Shown here: positions 1 through 13,638 of the stretch, in pieces
Layout: every line of letters begins with the position of its first letter
Numbering within the stretch: the stretch's first letter is position 1
Source of the DNA: Anarhynchus alexandrinus
Taxonomy: Eukaryota; Chordata; Aves; Charadriiformes; Charadriidae
DNA length: 64,000 nucleotides
Direction of reading: 5' to 3'
Assembly (NCBI GenBank): GCA_008711295.1
Contig: VUYV01000007.1
Coordinates: 5,028,983-5,092,982, forward strand
The notes under the pieces: generated by a model
The model's input: only the letters and a program-made list of their open reading frames with translations
Databases searched by the model: none
What the model was told of the DNA's origin: nothing
Position numbers and translations under genes: made by a program

Positions 1-1999
1 GAGATTCCTTTGCACAATTGGTCAATAGTTTGTGACTATCTACTCAGATCAAGGGACCAATTTTATTACATTTTCATTTAAACTATAGCATCCTCTTGTC
101 ATGCTCATTCCTAGACCACTGAGTAGGATGGTGTAGTTTTAATAGATTCACAGCCCCTAAATCCAGTATTTCAGTAAAAGAAAGTGATGCCAAACAGCTC
201 AAACTGTGCAGTGTTTGAGCTCTAATCCTGCTGGTAGTGTAGGAGCTCTGGATATGAGCTGTGAGTTCCTGCAAGTCTTTCAGTGGCCTCATCTCTCTCA
301 ATCAAAGCAGAAGTTTACACCTCTGCCATACCCCATGCCCTTCCCAAACAATGCTTCGTCTAATGCTTAGCTTTGACTGTTAATTCCAGGCTATGGGACA
401 ATATTTAACTGTTATCTGCTGTATGTTCTTTCTTTACTGCAAATCCGTATCAAGTTTCTGTTCACTGCCAAGGAAATCTTTATATTTTTTTTTAACTGGC
501 AGTTCCGTATTTTTCCTCATCTATAAACTATCCTTGCTTCCTTTTTTCACTTCTTATCTAGAACTTTATGCTTCTGATTCAGTAGACGTGTTTCTCAGTC
601 CAACTTCCAGTGAATTCTTCTGTAACTGTTTTCCTCCATTTTCTCTTGCTGCACTTTGATATTTATCCATGTATCATTTGGCATTTTGATTGCCTTACCT
701 GTTAACCAAATTTTGGATAATTTTTGTCAACTTCATCTTTTTCTTATCCTCTCCCTCTTTCCGCCAGGTATTCATCCCATGAAACTTCATAACCCCATTT
801 TCCTGGTGTCAACACCAATACTTGCAAAATTATTTTGTGCAAAAGTGAACCTGTAGAATCAGTGTTAGCTAGAATCTGTCATAGTTCTCTATGCAGTCTT
901 CATGTTGTTTACATCTGTTTTCCATAGTTCTTCAAATTTTATGGCATATATCTTAAAATTATTCATCAGATTCTGCTGTCTTGCTGCTCCCAATCAATAG
1001 TTGCACTGCAGAGCTTGATAGAAATCTTTATGTGCGTGTGCTTGCATGTATGATTCCTGATAACTTCTTATTGTACTAAACTTGTTGTATTTCTTTTTTT
1101 GATGTTCCAAAAGAAAGGCTTTGTGTTATATGCATAACCTTATTTCCTACCACAGCCACCTTCATCCTCATCCAAGCTCTGAATCTAACCCATTCACTGA
1201 AACAGTCTTCTGCTGAAAAATAAATAATGCTCATATAGGTATCTTGGATATCTTTTCATGATCACTGGGTCAAAGTGTAAATGTCCACGGATTCCGATAA
1301 TTCTGTGATGAGAGATGGATAATTCTGTGGAAAAAGATATAGATGTATTAGACTGTGAAGCTTGCCTGAAGGATTTTGAGGCCTTCTTAAGGGATTCAGG
1401 TGATATTATTATCTTGCTTGAAGTTATTAATTGCTGGGTTCTTCTGTGTTTTCCTGTGGGGCCATAATTCTAGCAGTCACAAACCTGATGGAATTTTCTA
1501 GTGACGTCCCACATATTTATCAACTCTAAAATTGCACTTGTACATTGTCTATTATTCATCAGAAATAGCAGTGATTTACTAATAAATAAATCTTGGAGAG
1601 AGTTAGCATCCCAAATTTAAATATATAGATCTTAATATTCAAGTGAATGTTTATATTGGACTTCCTTGGTGGTGTTGTTAGCTTTTTATTGTTTTCCAAA
1701 ATTACTTTTTTCCTTAAGGATTTGAAAATTTAGTTCCTTAATTAGGGAAAGACACAGAACTTAGAAGATTACAGTGAAGTGTTTTGCCAAGCCCCTTTTA
1801 GGGACCCTCCTTTCTCTGCCATTGGATATAGTTAGAAGTAGAAAAAAAAAGAAAACATGGAGAGAGTGTGTAATTTTCATATTTATTTGATCTGCCTATG
1901 AATAGTTAAAGAATCTTTTGTGCCTAGTCTCAGTGAGGTTGTGTTTTAGTGTTGTTTTTAATACATTTTCTGTGTTACTAAGGCCATTCAACTTTTTTT

Positions 2000-2010
2000 G
2001 TGTGTGTGTG
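2000..2010 (+). repeat. Short TG dinucleotide run
   Basis: Five uninterrupted TG units directly after a T run. Too short to be strongly mutable. Confidence 0.7.
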
Positions 2011-2584
2011 ATTTTTGAACTCCCAGTAAACACCACTGGTTATTTGCACATTTACAATTTGTGTGTCATCACTTTAACAGAGAGGCAAATACCTGGGCAT
2101 AATTACCGAGAATATAAACTTGTCCATGTGTTACATGAATAAATATTCATCTGACTTTCAAGCTAGGGCTTTCCAGAGTTTATAATTAATGATAAAAATA
2201 TGTAAATGGTAGGTGATATAGTAACATTTCTTTCCTGATATATCTTTCCTGGAGAGATTTCATGACACAGTTAGGTACAGTTAATTAGCTGTTTTCATGG
2301 AAAATTGTCATGTTTCTGGGAATAGCCTAGAGTCAATTTCTAACAAAAGTACACTCAAATGTATGCTTAAAGTCACCATAGATGTTTTCAGATTTCTATT
2401 AGGAAGTCTTTTTCTGAACATACTGCAAACTTGGAGGCTATTTATTTGGAAGGAAAAAAAAAAAGTGGGGAGGGGGAAGAGCAGTAGAGAAATAGTTTGC
2501 ATTTTTTTTATTTATAAAGACCCTAATTTTTGTATGAGACTGAAGTCAGCGTATATGTATCAGGAAAATAATAGTTGAGCCTGA

Positions 2585-2640
2585 TTTAGTGAGACCTATG
2601 GCAATTTTTCTACTGACTGTAATGGGTTTTGTGTTAAGTG
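2585..2640. mobile_element. Possible ancient LINE remnant
   Basis: GTGAGACCTATGGCAATTTT and CTACTGACTGTAATGGGTTTT resemble the recurring 'ATTGACTTCAATGGG' words of old CR1/L3-type remnants common in sauropsid DNA. The match is short and low in information, so this is tentative. Confidence 0.25.
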
Positions 2641-3979
2641 TACTGCTGATTTCTCACATTTTTGTTTTCTAAGTTATGACCCTGCTTATTTCCTACAGTT
2701 CTGGGGTCCACCTAGCTGCCAACTCTGGGGTTTAGGATCTGTGTCCTGCTGCAGACTTACCTCAGTACATTAATGAGAGTGACTGTAATCTTATGGATTA
2801 CATAGGCAGGCAGAAACATTTGGGCGTCTCGCTCTTTAAAGGTTGGGAAGTGAAGGCTGGTTAAATGAACTTGGCAGCCATCTCATTTCACTTGCTGGAG
2901 GCATTTAACAGAAATTATTTTAAACACATTTGACATTGTGTGTCTTGTAACAATATGCTGCAAGCCCAGTGGGGTAAAATCTTAACTGCAGTGGTTGGGA
3001 GAATTGCTTGAGAATTGCGTGTGAAAAAAGTAACTAGTTTTCCATGATGTACAATAGCCTGGATGCATTGCATTCCAGCCAGGGAGCCCCAAACCAGGAC
3101 TGATACATGTCTATAAATAACTGCTAGAAATAAGGGGACATTTGGAGACATTTAGAGAGGAAACAGAAGGAATTAAGAAGAGTAGCCTAGAGGGTTGTTC
3201 AGTATCATAAAATAATAATTTGTAAAAATGGATAAAGCATGAGGAAGGGTCTGAAGCACTAAGTGTTATTGATAGCTATGCATTGTATAATAGTGCATGA
3301 CTATGATTCAGATGAATGAAAACTGTTTCTAAAGATGGTGGCTTCTTATCAAGAAAAACCTGCCAGGGCAGGATTGTGGGTTTTTTTTGTACTTAACAAC
3401 AACAAGTTTAGTACACGAATGAATACAAATGAGATTGGATTTGATAGATGAGAGTCAAAAGATACTGGGAAAGCTAAGCTATGGGCAGGCTGGCGCGGCA
3501 AAGTGGCAAGGATATATAAGGCATCTTTCCCTGATATGCACCTGTTGTCATCTTTGACACATTTCAAATATTATGGTAGTATTTTCTGGACTGTGGGGTT
3601 TTTGTACCTTGTAGTCCCTGCTGGTTTATTGAATAAGAAAGTTATAAAAGCTGTAAAATGAATAAAATTGCATTGAATTTGGTGAACTCTTCAGGCCCAC
3701 TTCTTCCTTTTCACCTATAAATCCATGGAGGAAACTGCAAGGGTGCTTTTAAGAGTTTTCTATTAGCCAAAAGATTAACATTAAAAATAAAAAAAATAAA
3801 CAGAAGAATTTTCACAAAAAGCCATGAGAACAGGATAGTAAAGGATATAGTTTCTTTTTATCCAGGTAAAAGTAGCATCTGAAATGTCCAGTGACTTCTG
3901 ATTCTGCCTGCGTCAGTGTTAAGATCCGTTAGTCTGTTTTGTCACAAAAGATACTACATTCTTCATATACATACAGTTG

Positions 3980-4037
3980 TGTGTTTTGGTTTGTTGTTTT
4001 GTTTGTTTTGGCTTGGGTTTTTTTTGTGTGTGTGCGT
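3980..4037 (+). repeat. T/G-rich low-complexity tract
   Basis: Irregular TTTTG/TTTG units run into an eight-T stretch and then TGTGTGTG. One strand is almost wholly T and G. Confidence 0.75.
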
Positions 4038-5983
4038 GCATTGGACATATTTTAAAAATAAGAGTACACTTCCTGGAAGATTAAATTGGAGGGGTAGTTC
4101 AGGATATCAGATCCTAAATAGCATGAAAACCAAAATGGTGTCAACATCAACATCCCCTTAGAGCAAGCACTAAGCATCAGTTGACAGTCTAAGTCTGAAG
4201 TAGAATGTGGGTTTGCAGGTATTTTTTGTACTGATGGTTTTTACTGTGATGAATTTTACTCAAAGTATGATGGGGAGATTTACAAAGTTTTTGAGAGTTC
4301 CACACAGAAAATCTGCAATCGGTTTAGTGGAGTGCAGCCATTGCATGAAATTTCACCAAGCAGAATGCTTCCTAAGCAAGTAGTCTGGGGCAAACACTTG
4401 AAAAACAGTGTGCATGTAGATAGAGTTCACGACCCTAATGAGAATAAAATATGGAATGTTTGAATAAGAATTGCAGAAAAATGTAATTGACGCAAAGAGG
4501 TACATTTTGATGGGTCTCAGTGTGTTTTTAAGTAAAGGCACAGGCTTGAAATACTGCTGACACTAATAATGGTCTTGAAACAATGAAAAAAATGCATTCA
4601 AGACAGTAGCAGAAAAGGTTTTCTGCTTACAATATATAAAGAGAACCAAATACTTATGAATGCTTTTTGACATTTCTTGTAATAAGAGAATTACGATGAA
4701 CTCTTTGGGGTATTCGCTTTAAAAAAATTAATATTACCACTGGGTTTACCAAGGAAAATAAGAAACAAAGATTTAATTTTTGTATGATGGAAGCTTGCAT
4801 ATATGCATTGTAGAAATGCTTTTTATGATACGGGAGTATTGATGCATTTTAATACTAGAAAGTAAAATATTGCATTTTGTTGTGGATTTTAATTATAGGA
4901 GTCTCACCACATCATAAATTAAATCCTGAATAGCCTGCCTGCTAGACCCTGACTTGGTCCCAGTTGGGTGGGCACGATCTGCTAACCCAGAGGAATGTAT
5001 TTCTCCCATCTTGTATTTATTATGCTAGTATGATCCAAATTACTTTTTTTCTCCCAAGCTAAGCAAAAGAAGTTTTCATCCTGATTCTTTTTATTTGTTC
5101 GTTTTGTTTAAAAACAAACAAACAGCTTGTAAATATATGGCTTAGCTTTATATCCTGGGTGTAAACCAGAGCTCTGAGTGAAAAAATTGTCAAAAATTTA
5201 AGTGCTCATCACAACCTCTCATATGGATGGTTCTTTAGCAGTTTTTGAAGACCTATAAATTCATTTTCAGTTCCTGCCTGTTGGCTGCTAAAGGTATGTA
5301 ATGAGTGAGCTCATTATTTCTTATTAAAATATTCATGATTTTTTAAAAATCAGCAGTATAAAACTTAAAAGTATATCTAGGTCTGAGCTGCAAAGCTGAA
5401 ATGTCTCAGTAAATCCACCTCAAAACTACCTCAAAATTAGATGTTTGAACCTGAGCTTTTTTGATTCAGAGCAATGTCTCTTGCAGCAATACTTTGATTT
5501 TAGAGGAGGTTTGAAATGTCAAATGTCACACATTTAATTATGAAACTTACTGCTATGAGCTGTTGTGGAAAACAAAAGTATAAATTGGTTCGAGGAATAT
5601 GATAAATCCAGGGAGAAAAATTCATATTCAATTTTTATGTTCTTCTGTGTATGAGTATGTGTAGTTTTGGGCATACTTTAAAAATTGTTGATGGTAAATG
5701 TTCAGCAATCTTTTTCTCAGGATTAATCTGTATTTCAGCAAAAATGTACTCACTGCCTTGAAGTTTTTTGTAACCTAGCCTGTAAATGTAACTGATGTCA
5801 ACTGGGTAGAAACATCTGTAATGGTAATATTTTCAAACTTATTTTCAAAATTTCAAAAATTATTTTCAAACAGAAGCCAAGCAGAAGCCATTTGGCTGAT
5901 TATCCATGGCTGCTTTGTATATCCCAGTAGGAATTTGTTCTCAAATCTGTGTGGGATAAAATATAGCTGTATATGAATATGGA

Positions 5984-6047
5984 TATTGTGTGTATGTATA
6001 TATGTATATTTTATACATATATATTACATATATATGGTATATATTGC
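5984..6047. repeat. AT-rich microsatellite with perfect hairpin
   Basis: TA/TATG/TACA repeats. Positions 5997-6009 pair perfectly with 6011-6023 (arm TATATATGTATAT, one-base centre at 6010), giving a 13-bp fold-back. The short tyrosine- and isoleucine-rich open frames on both strands here are artefacts of the repeat. Confidence 0.8.
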
Positions 6048-7214
6048 AGAGATATGAACATATACAGACACACAAATACTTATCTGATCCTTCAGTAGGG
6101 CCTAGGCATGCTGATATGTTCAAGTTATGGTGTAAGTACATGATGAAAAGAAATGTATTTATTAATAATGTATTGTATTATGGCAGACAAAGGTGTACAT
6201 CCAGTCTAATCTGCTAGTGTTTTTTGGAAGAAGTTGAGACGAATAACCCATTAAAGTATTATCCATTAATTAAGGGGTGCGAAGCCATGCAAGTGTGGCT
6301 AAACCAGTACATTTTGAGCAAATTAAAATAATCTCATGTGTAGCAGTTAGCATTTCACTGAAACTGAGTATGTGATATAAAGCATCTGGAAGCAGGAGTC
6401 TGCAGTTCATTCCAGGGTTCAATTATTCTTGATTTTCAGCAGAAATAGATTACACTTGAAAAAGGCTCCAGATCTGCTTATGTGCACAGGTCAGAATTAC
6501 TGACCAGTTTGTGAGGACTAGAAATGATGAACCACCCTCTTCTTCAGCCCCAGACAGAAAATTCCCTTTGACTTTCTTCTTATTACTGCACAACTGATTT
6601 GTTTGCTCACCGTCCCTCCTGCTAAAATGAGTTTTCATTTGTTTTTCTGTAGTTTTTTTACATACAATGATATGCCAAAAATTAGTCTTATTGCCAGATC
6701 AGTGTTAATGCCTAATGTTAAAGGTTATAAAAGCGTTATGGTCTCTCTGCCTTGGACATTTCATGTAGTAAAGTACCCATACTACTACACACAGAACAGT
6801 GAAAGCAATGATGGGTAGCTGTTTTGGTTCTTTTTACGTTATAGCTCAGGTTCATTAAATAAAAATAAGCATTTTTCTTAATTAAAGAACAAATGATTTT
6901 TTTTTAAATGCCGGAGTCATTGCTGGGAACTGAAAAACAAGGTCTCAAGTGAATTTGTGTAATTCAGTATGTAATTCTTTGCAAAGGGAAATTTATGCAT
7001 TAATAAATTTACCAGTGGCTTTTGCACCTGTTTTATGCGTCTAGTTCTGTCCTCTCAGAACACAGAAGGATAAGCTTTAAAGGTTCAAGCGGTTTAGACA
7101 CGAGACAGCTTCATCCATATAATCAATTAATTAAAAGGTACTGTAGTGCCAGGAAAACGTTATCTGAAAAAATGCATTGCTGTGTGGCATACTGCAGAGG
7201 AGGAGGATGTCGCA

Positions 7215-7390
7215 GCCATCTTGATCGGCTTTATTAGTGATATAAAACCTCAGTTTGTGTTGATATACTTCTAAATCACCATTTCTGGATATCACCTTCC
7301 CATCACCTATTTGCAGGCCAGCAGCCCTGCAGGCTATATGGCGAGTTGTGCTTTAAGTTGGTGGACTGTCAGCGTCCACACCGCCATATT
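7215..7390. promoter_or_regulatory. Cluster of three YY1-like sites
   Basis: GCCATCTTG at 7215-7223 (+), CGCCATAT on the minus strand at 7336-7343, and CCGCCATATT at 7381-7390 (+). All three fit the YY1/REX1 core (GCCATnTT). Two of them retain a CpG, which is usually lost in intronic DNA. Binding and function are inferred, not shown. Confidence 0.35.
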
Positions 7391-7869
7391 TCATTCAAGC
7401 CCTTTAAAGTGCATGAAAAGGGTGATAAATCCTCACAACTTGCAATCATGCACCATAAATTTATTATATGATTTGGAGACTGATGGCAGTAGATACAGTA
7501 GTTGAAGCCCTACACCCCCTTCCCTGTCCTCTCGCTCAACTGGACGTAAATCCTGGAGTTGTGTTACCAGGTATTAGAACACTGGGATATCATTTCCTTT
7601 GACAGTAACACTATGGTGTGGCCACTACTCCAAGTGCTAAACAAGAAAAAAGCCTATAAATTGTCAGTGCCAGCAGGATTTGTTTGCCTTAGCGTGCAAT
7701 GCCAGGATCAGTCAATAGACAGATCCATACTACCTTTATTGTGAAAGAGATATGCAGCTGAATAAAAAAACTGATCGTTGCAGAATGGCAGGATTATTTC
7801 TTCCCTTGCAGGTTAATCTGTTTATTTTTCCCAATATTATTTGAAAGATATTATCAGATATAGTGTCTT

Positions 7870-7980
7870 TTAAAAAAGGAGAGAAAAGAGATATTATTTT
7901 TAAACTGTGAGTTCATGTTTTTCTTTGCTTTTTTCTCCCATTTCTCCCTCTATTTCATGCCCTCACAGTCTTTCTTTTCC
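7870..7980 (+). other. No gene; T/C-rich stretch
   Basis: From about 7912 the sequence is mostly T and C with short TTTCTCCC-type units. No acceptor followed by a recognisable cadherin coding frame was found. Confidence 0.4.
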
Positions 7981-9229
7981 CATCATTAAATATAGTGCTT
8001 GGGGTTTAAATTGCAGTCCGTAGTCCCATGAAGTCAAAAGATAGTTGTACATTACATTTGGAAGACTGGAAACAATTGCGATAGGAAAGGAAACCTTAGT
8101 GAGAATAACCAAACAGTAAAAAGTAAACAGAAGAAATAACTATAGGTAATCTATTTTTTTTTATAGTATGAAGGTTTTCTTTTCTTTATAGAAATAGTCA
8201 AAATAGTTCACTTGGCTTACATATGTTGAGCAAAACTTCTAGAAAATGTAACTCCTTGATTTCTTCATTCAGGTGATGTTTTTTAAGTACAGATGTATAC
8301 CCTTGCTTGCAGCTATTCATTTGCACACGTAGTTGCACCAAGTGCAAGCATATTTCTCTGTAGCAGCTTTCCATGGCAGTCCACCAAAAAATAAATCAGA
8401 AATTAAATTTATTTTTAGAAATCAAGTCCTGTTAGTGAGCATCACTAACATGCTTGAAAGTGAGAATGATTATTTTTTTTAAAATGACACGTTTGTACCC
8501 CAAGAATATTCTGGTAAAGTTGAATAGCTTAATTTTTGGGTCTCTTGGGGGAGGGCGGGAGTTGCTGTCAGCTGGTATATATGATATGCAAAGAAGGCAT
8601 CACTGAATCAAAATCACACGTAAGAAATGTGATAGGTTGAAGGTGAAATCTCACAGTGGTGCAGATTTCTTACTTTCCATCCATCTTCTGCTGGCATATG
8701 TTGGAAACTCCCAGTAAAAATCTTTTAAATGTGGATCTGAGAAAATATTAACAGATACATATTCAAGACAGCGATTTTTGGAATACAAATGTAGCTCATC
8801 AGTATTATGATTTAGTTATACAGCAGTAAAGCATGGTTATCGTTATTGCAATTGTTATCAAAAGGATATCCTACAATTTTTATGTGAATCTAAGTTAGGC
8901 TATTTTATAAAATTCTAAACCTAGAAGAGGAACACAAACAAACAAAAACAACAAAAAAACCCACCTTTAAGGATCACTGACCAGTCAAGAACTTGAGTTT
9001 TAATTCCCTGCGCTGTTTTAAGAAGTGCTGTAATTTCTCCGAGGTTTAATACATGATGACCACTCTGTTTTTGCCAAAACAGAGGATTACTCTGAAGGTG
9101 TCTCATGGCTAAAAAACAGGATTATATTTATTTGAAGTAGCTGAGAACTAGTTGGACAGGAGGGCCGCATTCTAATTCTGAATACATTCACCAGTGGTTT
9201 ACAGGTGTTTTTCAGGAATACATATTCTT

Positions 9230-9255
9230 AAAAAAAAAAAAAAANAAAAAAAAAA
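9230..9255 (+). repeat. Poly-A run containing an ambiguous base
   Basis: A 26-position A tract with a single N at 9245. The N marks unresolved homopolymer length or base in the assembly, so the true length is uncertain. No upstream LINE or processed gene was recognised that would make this a retroposon tail. Confidence 0.9.
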
Positions 9256-9641
9256 GGAAAAATGTGCAAAAGATGGTAGAATTAGAAAATGTAACAGAAA
9301 CCATTCACTTGTAGCAACAGCTTTTGCAAAGGGGATTCTATTGAACATCAAATCTATCTATTAAACAGATGCCAGAAATAAAATATATGAAACAGATACC
9401 AGTAATAAAACAATTGAAGCCACTGCATATATATCTTTGAGTCTATTTCTAATTATGAATGACTGGGATAACAGACAATGAAGGTCTATTTGAAAAATAT
9501 TTTAAGAGTTTGAAATTTGTCTCTGTTTTTCAATTACAGTAAAATCAAAATTGTCCTTGAAGAAAATTGCATTGATGAATCTAAATTAGTTCAAATTTAA
9601 AGTCATTTCAAAGCAATTGATAAGAAAAAGTCAACTTAACT

Positions 9642-9665
9642 TTTAACACAATTAATTGTGTTAAA
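9642..9665. repeat. Perfect 24-bp palindrome
   Basis: TTTAACACAATT is followed directly by its exact reverse complement with no spacer, centred between 9653 and 9654. The centre is AATTAATT, a homeodomain-like core. The flanks do not extend the pairing. Confidence 0.95.
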
Positions 9666-10436
9666 GAATTAATTTAATAAAGAATTTCTCTATATAAAAA
9701 TTCTGCAGAAATTCACCTAATCTTTCAAAATGTTTCATTAGTAACAGAAGTGCAATAGAACTACATATTTTGGTATCATACTAGCTCTAATAAGGTTTCC
9801 TCACATTTTTTCTGCTAAGAGTCTCTAAAACACTGTAAGTCAAGTCACAGTGTAGGACAAGTAAGAGTTAGGGAATGGTTAATGTTGTCTTCAAATGTAT
9901 TAACTTACCTGACAACACTGTGATATAACTGTTCCTTCCTTAAGTATTCCAGCTCTTGTTTTCGGTGACCTGCTGCCATGATTGTGTCTGAATCTGATTC
10001 CAGAGTTGTTGATCCCTTCCCTAATATTGACCAAAAGTATAAGTGCCTTTGTTACCTGGAATTGTGTATCCAATTGCAGTAAGTCAGTCAAAAGACAATG
10101 TATGGTATACACTGATGTATAACTGTAGCTACAATATTCTCTCACTTCTCGATTATTCAACTAATTGGCCATGTCAGTACATCAAGGTTTAGCACCAACT
10201 TTCCAAATAGATTGCAGAAATAGGTATCAGCTCCCTTTTAGTTCTTAACACTGTCAACTTCCAAATTCTTTTCAGCAATGACTGTTTGTAGCTAATAAAA
10301 GTAAAAAAAATTCATGACTGGTAATCTCACTTTTCTCATGTAACTAATGAAATATTTGAAATACAGATGTTCCCCTATCACTAACTTTCATGGCTTTTTA
10401 TCAAATAAAGCCTTTATTTTTATTCTTATTAATCCT

Positions 10437-10470
10437 TATTATTATTATTGGGGGGGGTGTTATTATTATT
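10437..10470. repeat. ATT microsatellite interrupted by a G run
   Basis: TTATTATTATTATT is followed by an eight-G run, then GTGTTATTATTATTG. The two ATT blocks flank the G run. Confidence 0.8.
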
Positions 10471-13400
10471 GTCATCTTAATTTAGTATCAGTACAAATGA
10501 ATGGCCTGCTTTCTTTTATAGGTGAATAGTTGAGAACAAAAAATGAGGAGCCAGGATCTTATGTTTTCTGACAGGAACGAGAATATTCTTTTCATTTACT
10601 TGCAGCACATAGCTTCCTTATGTAGAAAACAGAAGTGCTCCCATTCACAGACAGCATGATTTCTCACTGTTTGTGGCTTGGGAGATTCTAAGCATCTTAG
10701 TTCTCATAGCATTAGTATATGCACCTCTGCCTTTTATCAAACTGCAACACCAGGGTCTTGGGACTATATTTTATGTAGTTCAAGTTTGAAGAAAAATCCT
10801 TTGACTGCATTGTGTTAGAAGTACCTGCACTGCCTCTTTGTCTTCCAGCAATGTATGGAAAATGAATGGAAATTATTTTCTTGATTGTTTTCAGTAGAAA
10901 GGAAAACCAAAAATTAAGGGATATTGCAGTTCTCAGATGGAAACTTGATGACTTGTTTCAGGTTTTCAGTTTTGTACAACAAATCAACACGATGAAGGCA
11001 AAAATAATTTTGATTCAAAACTAAAAGTAGAAAATAATTTGGTTAAAACATTTTAAATTATTTTCCAAATCCTTACTTATTACATTTACATTTGCAAAGT
11101 ACTTTAAAAACGGGTAGTACTATGTTTGGGCTAAGAATTATGTTGCTGAAGATAACGTATGTTTTCTTGGACAGTTCTGTCCCAGCTCCAAATCTTCTCT
11201 TTAACAGTATGCTGATACAGAATGTTCTATTCTGAAATTTAATGTTGGTAAAATATGATCCTTACGCGTAATAGGAGAATTTAATAATTGTTTTAAGAAA
11301 TAGCAATTTTATAAAAAATGCAGGTTTGGATAAAATAAGCTTCTGTAGCAATATTTGCCATGCAAACGTTATGACAGTGCGTGTAGTACCACAAAGAAAT
11401 GAGATGGACATTACTGGGTGAAATTTATCAGTTAGTTTCTTCTGTGGAAGCTCTAAGAGGAAAGCAGAATATGATGTTTGCTTTAAAAGTAAAGAGCACA
11501 TTCTACTTTTAATATCTTTTCAGTTTGATCATCAAAAGCATTGTTAGGAACCTTTGCAGGGAAAATTTTTTTAAACATGGATTTGAAATTGAGAGACACT
11601 CCTTAAGACAAAGCTACTTTAATTAATGAAATATTTTGTGGTACACTGCAGGGTTTGTCCATGGGGTCATATGATTACTCCTTCAATGAATATATATTAT
11701 GTATTATACATTATATATTTTCTTCCAGCCTACTCGAGGTGTAATTTTATTAAATACACAGGCAAACAATATTTTTTTGCCTCACTGCTTTAGGCTTTAA
11801 AAGGGCAGATTATACTTGATCTCACAGAGGGAGGCAAGGTATATGTTTTTCGCAGATTGGGCAGGGGCAAAAAACCCAAACAAAAAAAAACCACTCTGCA
11901 AATCCAGTTGGTGAAACCTTTTCTACTTTTCTCAAATGAATATATGTTGATTTGTTGCTCCAAGCTGTAGTCTCTCAGCTGTAGTGCCATACAGCTCCGT
12001 TGGTCTTTGAAAACATTGCCAATTCTCTTTTACCATTGGCAATTATAAATATGGTATCTTTCTTTAAACCTGTTTCTAATTTTTAAAGAGGCAGCTACTT
12101 AAAAGTTTTTCATCTGTCATTTCTTGCCATCAACCCTGTGCTCCTGTGGTGTATCTGAGAAGTTTGGGAGGCATCTGAAAGATTTACCTTAAAGGCAGTA
12201 TTAATGAAAGATCTCTTTGTGTTTTCCTGTTAAATGATAATTCTTTGTGTCAGCTGAGATTGGCATATTATGAAATCAATGGGTGTAGGAATGTCAGTGA
12301 AATTCACGCAGGCTTGTTATTGCTAAAAACCCATGTACTACAAATCCGAGTCTTTGGAGACGAAATTTGCAACCATTACTATTTAATATAGCAAAAATAA
12401 TTCTTGCTACATCGCCACACATTTGACTCAGAATGCGGAGATAACGTAGGTCTGGATCTGTTGATAGAATATACACAAATTCCAAAAGGGCATCAGCATC
12501 TCAGCTGGATTCTGTCCAGGACTTTTCTTTCAAAATTTAACTCACTACCTTAATTTTCTTTTATATTATGTTGCATGAACCATTAATTAATGTCATTGAT
12601 CTTGTAGTTTGAATTCTTCAGCACCTGCAGCACCTTTGCTGGGAAGCTTTGTAGCGAAGTACTGCTACCCAAAGCGTTCTTGGTAAATTCTCTGATTCAG
12701 CACCTAGGTAGCATTTTTTACTCTTCAAAAAGTTCTCCTCTGGGGTAGAGCACCAATTATAAAAATGCAATCACAGCAGTTGCATGATATTAAAATAAAA
12801 CTTATGCAGTAGCATGTAATAGCAAATCAAACTATTAAACAATATAGAGTTTCTTTCCATATGCAAGAATAGGTTCTTACTCCCGCAGGCTATATAAGTG
12901 CTACAGTCAGAAGAACTGTAAATGTTTGCAGGATTGGGCTGGTTTTGAGCAAGCCCTGGAATGAAACCAGGGTGAATGTAAGACAAGGAAGCATCCTGCT
13001 GATCTGTTTCAATTGAACTTGCTTTGGATTCTTCCACTAAGAGACATCAGTTCATTGTTTTAAGCCAGAAAAATGGTATCTAGGTACTTGGTGTCCAGGA
13101 TCTACATTATACTCAGATATGATAGCGCTAGTACCAGCAGTAACTAAATAAAAGTGGTTTAAGGCTTTCATCTGACAAATTCTGTCATAGTGATAGGAGT
13201 AAGTTTGAAGACTACTCAGACAAATCCTATTGGAGAGAAAGCTCCTACCCTAAAACCACTATGAGAATTTCTGGTAATTAAAGAGTGGCCAGACATTAAA
13301 TGAGTAGTCATATAAACCAAAAAATGTAAATAACACTAAAAGAATGTAATTAAGTTAAAGGAGGTATGCTGAGATACTCAAATGTCTATGGTGTAGCTAT

Positions 13401-13624
13401 GAATAAATGGATTGCCATCAATGCTGTGTAGGAGCAGCCTATACAATGTTCATTTAGCAAGTAAAGTGTGTGATAGATTTAACAAAGATACAATGGGCAC
13501 TAGTGTTCTTGTTATGTCAACTTTTTGTGCAGATGGGATAAGTGGTCCCCAAATTGTGGTCAGCCAGAACTTGGCATAGGAGCTCAGTTCCCGACTCTAG
13601 CAGAGAAGGGCTGTAGCTGTGGTT

Positions 13625-13638
13625 AAAAAAAAAAAAAA
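13625..13638 (+). repeat. Poly-A run (14 nt)
   Basis: Uninterrupted A homopolymer in unique sequence. No target-site duplication was noticed. Confidence 0.85.

Larger units (their letters stand above)
1..9229 (+). other. CDH13: CDH13 upstream intron, part 1
   Basis: AT-rich noncoding DNA with no supported exon on either strand; open frames here are short and show no recognisable domain. It holds a short TG run (2000-2010), a TTTG/TG-rich stretch near 3980-4037, an AT microsatellite hairpin near 6 kb and a group of YY1-like sites at 7.2-7.4 kb. Assignment to the intron is inferred from the exon at 56 kb and the absence of other gene signals. A separate noncoding transcript cannot be excluded. 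Confidence 0.7.

Noticed and set aside
5941..6217. Tyrosine- and isoleucine-rich open frames on both strands
   Set aside because: They are translations of the AT microsatellite, not genes.
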